From contig JAGTXX020000012.1 of assembly GCA_019044685.2 (NCBI GenBank), positions 1,488,001 through 1,552,000 of the forward strand: a stretch of 64,000 bases of DNA, given 5' to 3'. Below the pieces are notes generated by a model. The model was not told where the DNA came from, did no database searches, and worked only from the letters and a program-made list of their open reading frames with translations. Source of the stretch: Nannochloris sp. 'desiccata' (lineage: Eukaryota; Chlorophyta; Trebouxiophyceae; Chlorellales; Chlorellaceae). A program made the translations under genes and the position numbers. Positions 56,079-64,000 of this stretch are shown piece by piece; position 1 is the first letter of the stretch; each line of letters begins with the position of its first letter.

Positions 56079-57313
56079 CTAAATTCTCACTCTCTCCACC
56101 GGCAAAGCCGGCCCGCTTCTTAATGTAGCCCAGCTTTTCGCCAAAACTCCCATAGAAAGCACCCCACAAACTGCAAAAATCACCATATTTATGATGCTCA
56201 TTACTGCAAACGCTGTTCCTTTTGAACCGCCATTGCTAAATTGATCAAGCATAGTAAATAATCCAGCAGAGTAGCCACCTACATCAGGTGTAATCCCAAC
56301 AAACATCCACCAGCACCACACAATATGGGCTACTAAATGCAATATAGCCCATCCCCAACGGACCCCAGTATCTCTCGCAGCCGCCCAGTACAACCCTCTA
56401 TACCAGCATAAAAAAGATAAAGGCAGACCAGCGACAGCAACTAACCCTGAAAATACCCACAAGGACACTTTCTTTTGACCTCCAATGAAGAAAGCAGTTA
56501 TGCAAATAAAGTTGTAAATATACCCTGTAGCGACAAGGCACCATGCAAAGTAGGCTGCTCGGACAAGACCTCTGCGCTGTGCTGGGATGTCTGCGTTGAT
56601 GTCGTGGTGCACCAGCTTTAAATACTTAGGCCAGTTTTTACGAGCAGCTCCAGCTGCAGCGAGAGATGCTTCGCGACGGGCGAGGTCTGCTTCACGGCGT
56701 TGTAGCTCAGCTTCTCTGCGGTGTAGATCAGAAGCTGAGGTGGGTGTACCTGCAGAGACGTTCATAGAGGTAGACATAGTGCCAACGCCCCCAGTGCTGC
56801 CTCCTCCTCCCCAGAGACGGCTTAGACGGCCACCGCCGCTGGGCTTGGTAGAGACGGGAATCGGTTCCATTTCTAAGGTGCTTTTATTCGTTCCTGCATC
56901 AAAATAAGTGTTAGGGAGCACCTAAAATTGAGAAGACGAGCCCGAAAAAAAAAAGTGGAAAATTTGGCGAAAGAAATTTGCTTGCCTGTGCCAGTGCCAT
57001 TGGTAGGCCAGCCTCCAGACGATGAATTATACGAATACAACACTGACGCAGCTGGGGTTGCATACTGCGTGCTCTGAGAGGAATAGAGAGGAATTTCGTC
57101 TGTAGAAGCAGCTTGTGAAGGAAACCCTCCTCGTTGGGTTTGAGGGGTATTTGGAGTGCCGATTGCAGGGCTACTGGCACTCAACCCGCTTGATATTGAC
57201 GAAGGCTGTAATGGGCTGCCAAATGCGTTCGCGTTGCCACGATTCCATGCATATTGAGGTGGCCCGAGATCATCACCAGATGTTGGCGTTTTGTCAAGAA
57301 ATGGGTTGCTCAT
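56079..57313 (-). CDS. SCAMP: Secretory carrier-associated membrane protein (SCAMP)
   Basis: Post-Golgi recycling protein. Exons 56986..57313 and 56079..56893 join in frame to 380 aa, with a GC-AG intron (GCAAGC donor). Starts MSNPFLDKTP, giving the NPF motif that binds EH domains; then a coiled-coil rich in Arg/Glu (RREAELQRREADLARRE); then the SCAMP core: NWPKYLKLVHHDINADIP, RAAYFAWCLVATGYIYNF, LPLSFLCWYRGLYWAA and four TM helices. Ends RSGPALPVERVRI. Family length and order fit well. Confidence 0.95.
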
Positions 57314-57607
57314 TGCTGCTTTTATTCAGTTGGATGAGTTCTTAACAAGTAAAGAATGTAAAAAAGTGGACGAGCTTGATGCATGCATTGCTTTTGATGA
57401 GCCCTAGGCTGACAAGGTTCTGCATTAGCTCGGGGCTTGTCTGAGTCAATTTCTGAATTCAGATTTGAATTTCTTCAGAATTAAGAACTCGGTTTTACTG
57501 GCTTACCGTATGTGATCGCCTGTTCAACAATCAATTTCGCATTCAAAATCAGTAAATGAATTGAGCAACAGCTTTAACTGGGCGAGCCAACTCGCTCACC
57601 AATAAAG

Positions 57608-58915
57608 ATGAATATTTTAAATTTCAAGTGGCTCTGGAGAAAGCCGCTACTTGAAGGAACGTGGCGACTTGTAGGATTGCTATCAATATGCACTCTAGGT
57701 ATATGGATATTGATAACTAGAGGCGTATTTAACAAATATTCCCTTGAGTTTCAAGGCGCTGAAACTCCATTGGCATTGAAACAAATGCTGAAAAATTTGA
57801 ATAAATATTTAACTACTAGGAGCGCCAGCCCGCGGTATGCACCGTGCATAGGAGATAGACTTCATTTCGAAGGATCTAAGGATGATGTCAACAGAAAACG
57901 ACTAAAAAAGAAGCTTGAAAAAGCTCCTGAAGCTGGCAATCCAACCGCCACGGAGCAAGGACAGATTTTTTGGCAAGCGACAGTCTTGTCCGCACCATGC
58001 GCGTAAGTAAACTCACACATATGCTACATATATTCTAATACAGGCTTATATTAACTTCATCTATACACTTGGTCGATATTTGTTCTAGTTCTAAATATAT
58101 TTTCTCTCCTTTCCCACTTTTAGTAAAAGTTCAGCAGGCGCCTGCTGCAACCACAATGTCTTTTTCAGACCTGGAACAACTGACTTTGGAGTCTATGACC
58201 AGATATTCATAGCAAAACAATTACGGTTTTTGTATGCATTATTTGAAAATCAGCCACCGCGATACATTCTAGATGCTGGTAAATTTTTAACTTGAGTTTT
58301 AGAAAACATTTTGGCTGTTCTCAATTTCATGTTCTACCTCTCTACTACTATTTTACTTCTACTTTTACAGGTGCTAATGCTGGATTTTCTACATCGTTAT
58401 TTAAACTTCTCTGGCCTGATGCAGTCGTAGTCTCTGTAGAACCAAACCCCAACAATTTTGAAGCTTTAAAGAAAAATACCGCTGTCTTCGAAGACGTTCA
58501 CCCAATAAACGCCGGTTTATGGGACCGGAAAGCTAAAATTGGCCAAATCGCCAAACATGGAGAATGGGGATTTGTATTCAAAGAGGCAGATGAAAGCGAT
58601 TTAGATGGCATGCAAGCATATGGGGTCTGGGATCTAGCTAAAATGCACGACATCCCTTCGTTTGATCTCATTAAAATTGATATCGAAGGTGCTGAAGGGC
58701 AAGTATTCGCTCCTGGTGCTGATATTTCGTGGATTGATAAAGCTTCCGTTGTTTCTTTAGAAATTCACGATGACTTTCATGGATATTTCAACCTGGGGGA
58801 GACTGAAATCAGTAGTAGAGTAGCAAAAGCATTTAATAAACGACCGTATGCAATTGCAACGGACAATGAACATACAATATTTGCTAAATATGACTTATTA
58901 GAAACATTACTTTGA
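57608..58915 (+). CDS. FkbM-family SAM methyltransferase, type II membrane anchored
   Basis: Exons 57608..58002, 58124..58278 and 58371..58915 splice in frame to 364 aa. One N-terminal TM helix (LVGLLSICTLGIWILIT) with the catalytic part probably in the lumen. FkbM pattern: VYDQIFIAKQLRFL, SAM-binding ILDAGANAGFSTSLF, VSVEPNPNNFEALKKN, NAGLWDRKA, FDLIKIDIEGAEGQV. Family members methylate sugars or other small molecules; the substrate is unknown here. The second exon includes a GACCNHNVFF stretch that looks family-specific. Confidence 0.88.
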
Positions 58916-59013
58916 CTGCTATGACCAGCCTGGTTCAATTGCACTGACTAGACACTGCAACTTACAACCCCTTAAAAATGTACCAATGTATTATATTGAT
59001 AAAAATAATAACC

Positions 59014-60259
59014 TTAAACTGCCTTTACAGTTTCACGAACTGCATCAGCAACTCTCCGGGCAGTAGGCAAATACAAAGGTTCATACACCAGCGGAAACGG
59101 TATATCATACCCAGCGACACGTACAGGTGGTGCCTCTAATTTCCAGAAGCAGCGATCAGCTATTGTAGAAACAACTTCTGCTCCAAAACCACTAGTGATC
59201 GGCGCTTCATGGGTGACCACCAACCTACCAGTTTTATTCACAGAATTTATCACTGTATCTACATCCCATGGTAGTAATGTACGTAAATCAATTACTTCAC
59301 ATCGAATACCGTCATTTTCTTCAAGTTCTTTAGCTGCCAGCTCAGCTACAAGCACTTGTTGGCCCCACGTCACCACTGTCACGTCCTCGCCGTCTTTTGC
59401 AACTCGCGCTTGACTTAAGGGTATCTCATAATCGCCTATGGGCACAGATTCAGTTGCAGTGCGGTATAACATTTTCGCTTCAAAAAAGACTACAGGATTA
59501 GGGTCCCGTGCTGCAGCTATTAACAGCCCCTTTGCCTCAGCTGGGCCACTTGGCATCACGACTTTAATCCCCGGTATATGGGTGAAGAAAGATTCTGGGG
59601 ACTGGGAATGATAATGTCCACCATGGCCTACTGCTCCGTACGGTGTGCGAATAGTCAATCCACCGACGTTGTACGATCCACCAGTACGGTATCTATATTT
59701 TGCAGCTTCGTTTGTGATTTGATCAAAGGCCGGGAAAATATAATCGGCAAATTGAATTTCTGCAATAGGAGAATAGCCTTCTGCTGCTGCTCCGATAGCG
59801 AATCCGATGATGCCTTGCTCGGTGAGAGGGGTGTTGAAGACACGGTGAGGGCCGTAGCGTTCTCGAAGACCGACAGTGCAGCGAAAGACACCACCAAAGG
59901 CAACGTCCTCTCCAAAAACAAGAGACCTGGTAAAATGTAGAGAAGGGGAGAATGGTTTTTGAATTAAAATGATAGGTACGGTATGTGGAGAGAAACCTTA
60001 TATTGATGAAATTATACTACGAAAACAAAGATTACTTTGAGTCGGTGGCCATGATCTTGTAAAGAGCGTCATTGACCGCTGTGCAATAGTTCATATCTTT
60101 GAAATTTGGAGAAATCGAAGGCTCGTTTGACACATTCGCTGCTTCTTGTTGCAAAGTAGTAGTTGATGTTGTAACTTGGCGGAGCTGTTCAGTAGCTTTG
60201 GGAAGATGTTGGCCAGCCAGCAATCTGGACAGCGATGCAGCAGAACTGAGAAGTCGCAT
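59014..60259 (-). CDS. BCKDHB: Branched-chain 2-oxoacid dehydrogenase E1 beta subunit
   Basis: Mitochondrial thiamine-diphosphate enzyme subunit in valine, leucine and isoleucine breakdown. Exons 60036..60259 and 59014..59926 give 378 aa. Residues 1-45 look like a mitochondrial presequence ([20 protein letters not shown]...). Then [20 protein letters not shown] at the splice, [50 protein letters not shown] and [17 protein letters not shown], which separate it from pyruvate dehydrogenase E1 beta. No frame problems. Confidence 0.93.
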
Positions 60260-60760
60260 ACTGCAGAGTAGTCTATATTGCCTAGGCTCGCTACTTTCTT
60301 TATAATCACACTAAATGAAATTTATCCAGGCACTGGCGCAGTGTCAGGGTCGATTCTAAGGTAAGTAAATATTATTTCCGAGACTTTGTGAAATCCACGA
60401 TCTAACTGGCGATCTGAACGCACAATGGTGTTCCGCGACCTGCCGCTGGCAACTTATTTTTTTCAATATATTACATATAAAGCTCAAAAAGGCTTCAAAG
60501 TTCTTCTCATGCCATCTTTGGTCTAGTTAATCTGACGTGGTCTACTAGGCTAGTTGAATATTCTAAATAGTCTAAATAAATTTTAAACCCTCCTCGACGT
60601 GGAATACTGCATTGCCTATTTAATATATCGTTTCATCACCTAAATATACAATGAATTTGTTACAAGGCTAAACAGAATGTCGCTGAGATAATTCTCAATC
60701 GAGTTTTGATCAGTTAAAACAGTAATTGATCTCGATCTCACACGCGACAAACCACAAAAA
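60260..60760. promoter_or_regulatory. Divergent intergenic region, BCKDHB and TRAPPC11
   Basis: 500 bases, both promoters. AT-rich with no recognised motif. Confidence 0.35.
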
Positions 60761-63700
60761 ATGACCTTTTTGGCAAACGAATACGTTCCTTTGAAACCTC
60801 TGATCGCAATCATCGGCGAGGAATTAAATCAGACCCTTACGGCCTACCTTAAGCATCAATTTGTTCCTCAACTCAATGTGATTTCCTGTTTAGACGCCAG
60901 CGAGTTTGCTTCATGTCTTGCTTTCTCAACAGCAAAAACAATTGATGTAGGAAAGGTGCCTTCACAACAACGCAAAGGCATTCTTCGCGCTGACTGGCTA
61001 GAAAAACATCAGTCCCATTGCCCTGCCGTCGCCCTAGTGCTTGTCCCTCGCCACCACGCCACTGGAGACCCTTCTTCCTGGGCTACTCTAGCCTCTTCGC
61101 TTGATGCAATACGCGCTCTAACCAACCCTGCTAAGATCCGCGTTGTAGTAGCTATTGTACAGCCACCAGGGGACACGTCACCTCTGCCTGATGACCGCAC
61201 CGCAATGCTCGCAAGACATTCTGGTGCTGACCGTGGCTGTGTTGTTCTCTGCGAAGGCCTCTCTGGATCATCATCTGGAAGTCATAATGCCGCTGCAATG
61301 CGGTCTCTTGGAGTGCTTCTTCAAGCACAAGCTGCAGTTTTTTATTCTACAAACGCGCAGACCCGACTCAATTCGTATTCTCAAAATGGTCTTGCTTCAG
61401 TTGATGCTAATTTGCGTGCTGCTTTCAAGCTTGGTGCGCTGGCAGAAATGCGTGGAGATTGGCCAGGGGCCGTGCAGCTGTATAAGGAGGCCTATGGCTA
61501 TGTAGGGCAAGTAAGCATGGCTGGTGGAGCACCACTACAGCGTTTTTTAGAACTTAGGACAGTTGCGGAACTAGTACATCATAGGGTAAGCACCCATCTT
61601 CAATTCCTTATTTATTAATACTATGGTTTATCGTTCATAATCTAACGAAAGGGTTTTCGGTCCTCTTATTTCTCCTGCAGTTACTAGCATTGCTTCTTGG
61701 CGCCCTTCGAGACCCAGCAGCAGCAACACAATTAAACGCACATCTCGATATGTTGCGCGCAGTCCCACTCTCCAATGCTTCAGCATCTCTACTATCCAAC
61801 CATGCTGGATGGGTAGCTAAACAATACAATACAGCCGCAGAATTAGTCACTTCCTGTGGGCTTCCACCATCCTCTTTTCCTCCTAGTATGCGTCCAGCAC
61901 AACTGTTCTTAGAAGCCTACCACGCGGCATCCACACGTCGTCGTATTGGCCAAGAATTGAGTGATAAAGACGGTGGTGGTGGTAGCTTTGTTGGACTGAG
62001 TAATAAGGAGGAAAGTGTGAAGTCTGGACGCTACCTGGGTCAAATAGAAATTAATTCGAATGCAAATCCTAGTGATGAACAGGTAGAAACGTGGCTAGAA
62101 ATGGAGGAAATTGAGGAAAGTTTAGAGACTATGAGTGGTAGTAAAGGAGATAATAAATATTCTTGTGTAGACCTGTTGAAATCTGCTAAGAATAGTGCAG
62201 CAATAGAAGCTTCCAGGAGTAGTTCATCATCTTTTAAAAGATCACTGGCGAGTATTGATACGCTGCTGGGAGAAGAGTTGCTCTATTATTCTGGAGATAC
62301 TACTGCAGCTACACAGGTACTTTCTACTGCAGCAGAGCAGTATCGTAAAGATCGTTGGTCTGGTCCTTTATATAGAGTATTAATGGCATTAAGAGAATGT
62401 GCTGGCAGAGAAAATATAATCGCTGAGCACGTAACACTTTCTTTAGAAGCAGCTGCTACAGTAGTGTCTAGCAGTAGCAGTAGTAGGAGTAGCACTGGAG
62501 TTGATATTGATGTAGTCGGTATGGCGCAAGATGCCATTGAAGATTTGATATCTACAAAGCGTAATTCCAATGCAGAGTTCATTTTGGAGTCTGAGACGAC
62601 ACCCTGGGCGAAAATAGTTACAATTTCTGCTGCTGGGTTTGGTAAGAGGAGGAGTGGCTCTACTACTAGTAAATCGAATAGCATCAATGGTGATATATAC
62701 AATGTATTTGAGGTGAAACTACAGAATGCTGCGCCTGTTGATATTCCTTTCCTCTCTGCACGTGTGCTGTTTGAAGATAGTCACGGCATTTTTGAGGTGG
62801 ATCTGGAAACCAAATTGGGAACAACATCAGATAGTAGTAGCAGTACTACGACTACGACTGGGAATGTTCTACCTGGTACTACTAGTAGTAGTACTAGTAG
62901 TAGTAGTAGGAAGTACAAAGAGGATACCTCTATAGACTTAGTTTGTACACTTCCTTCAGGTAGAAAGTCATCTCCCTGGATAGCAGCATCCAAATTGAAA
63001 TTACATTTGAGTCACAATTTTTCAATCACCTACCTCCTTCCAGCTGCAATGGCACCTATGCCAACAGCAGTACTAGGAGAGACAGCAGGACCACCAAGTC
63101 TGCGTATTGAATTGCCTGCTAGGCATACTGCACCGAGTCTGGCATTATTGGTGCCTGAAAAAGGCTTTATTGGTGAATATCTCCCTGCTAAAGTGAAAAT
63201 CATGACAAAACCAACACACGGTAGTTTAAAGGGTACAGGTGCTGACGTTGCTGTACTTAAAAAGTGTCGAGTAGTTGTTTCTGCTGCCGTTGCTGAAAAA
63301 GCGGCTGCAGTTCTCTTTACAAAGGGCAATAGTAATTCAGGTGGACAATTGAAAGAGCAGCTTGAATTCGATGTAGAAGAAGATCTACCATGGACCCAAA
63401 ATGATAACAACAGCAACATTATAGATATTGATTTTGGATTTTCTGTTCAAGCACCAGTCGAAGAGACGATCAATTTCTCAGCTCAATTGCACTACACAAT
63501 TGAATATTCTTCAGAAGAGAAAGAGAAAGAGGGAGCGGGAGAGCAAGGCGTCGTAGATGTGAATGCTGCGTTGCCTGTCCTACTTCCCTTTGAATGCGAC
63601 GTAGCTTTAGCACCAATGGCTGTACCAACAATAGCAACCAGCAGTATATCTGGCAGTACCGGTACTGCTAGTACTAGTATTATGGCTGGACCGGTATATA

Positions 63701-64000
63701 CACTTTACTCTTCTCACATTCCAACTACTTCTTGTAACACCTCCTCGGCAGGTGTAGTTGAAGATGTAGTAACAGCAAGTCTTCGTTCTCTCAGCATTCA
63801 AGATGCTCAACTACGTCGGTACATAGCACCTCGATTACCACCACATTTTACACTACCTGCTGGAGCTGGAAGTAAAGCCCAGTGGTGTGCTGCAGTGAGT
63901 GTGCGTAAAGTGAAGCCAACAGGTGGAGAATGGAGGATTGATGTTGATGATGATGATGATGAGGCAGTAGAAGCTTTGAATATCAAAAAACTTTCTATAG
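60761..64000 (+). CDS. TRAPPC11: TRAPP complex subunit 11 (foie gras), runs off the right edge
   Basis: Subunit of TRAPPII/III tethering complexes in ER-Golgi traffic. Exons 60761..61585 and 61681..64000 (95-base intron, phase 0), open to the end of the window. Family signs: RKGILRADWLEKHQSHCPA (as PKGILKTGWMNKH in animal forms), then LAEMRGDWPGAVQLYKEAYGYV and a foie-gras helical repeat region, ending in beta-rich segments with poly-Ser/Asp inserts. About 1048 codons are seen. Ser/Thr tracts coded by AGT/ACT repeats (62815-62910) are slippage-prone but stay in frame. Confidence 0.85.

Overview
This is a gene-dense eukaryotic nuclear window, most likely from a unicellular alga. It has spliceosomal introns of about 70-130 bases (mostly GT-AG, two apparent GC-AG), one 15-base microexon and short intergenic gaps. 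No bacterial operons, rRNA, tRNA or CRISPR were recognised. A plastid is implied by a plastid-type glucose transporter and by histidine-biosynthesis and patatin-like enzymes with transit-peptide-like N-termini. Plant-like features are a type A J-protein ending in CAQQ, a PILS-like carrier, a ubiquitin-like/LRR protein of the At2g30105 kind and an Ariadne ligase with a C-terminal RanBP2 finger. The exact lineage cannot be fixed from this window.

Layout: 1-28.2 kb holds host genes in alternating orientation: the PRP22/DHX8 N-terminus, an Ariadne RBR ligase, a ZIP9-type metal transporter, a Ubl-LRR protein, a secreted trypsin-like protease with a PAN domain, a large coiled-coil protein, a GATA-like zinc-finger protein, a 3-hydroxybutyrate-dehydrogenase-like SDR, an unknown Cys-rich/Q-rich protein, ORC3, a PILS-type carrier and a patatin. 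From 39.6 kb to the right edge there are again host genes: ER protein disulfide isomerase, a small unknown, plastid glucose transporter, Angel/CCR4-like phosphodiesterase, RRP15, imidazoleglycerol-phosphate dehydratase, SRPBCC protein, J-protein, the gamete fusogen HAP2/GCS1, a TMEM33-like protein, SCAMP, FkbM methyltransferase, BCKDH E1-beta and the start of TRAPPC11.

Between them, about 28.6-39.5 kb is a mobile-element island. It starts with a 1.25-kb minisatellite with an 85/170-bp higher-order period. Next is a 3.7-kb block (leftward DOT1-like methyltransferase and reverse transcriptase, rightward 5'-truncated PrimPol-like primase) bounded by a 12-bp direct repeat. After that comes a KDZ-superfamily transposase gene (33.67-37.71 kb) with CxC5- and CxC6-like cysteine clusters. 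That gene is split by a 1.35-kb insertion flanked by the repeat ACGTAA, and removing the insertion restores the reading frame exactly. The inserted DNA carries nine CCTAGG palindromes in 251 bp and an in-frame tail that could give the transposase a new C-terminus. A short ORF resembling a small bacteriophage protein family lies just beyond.

The host genes are mostly unlinked housekeeping functions. The island, the HAP2 gene (implying a sexual cycle) and several unassigned proteins are the parts most worth following up.
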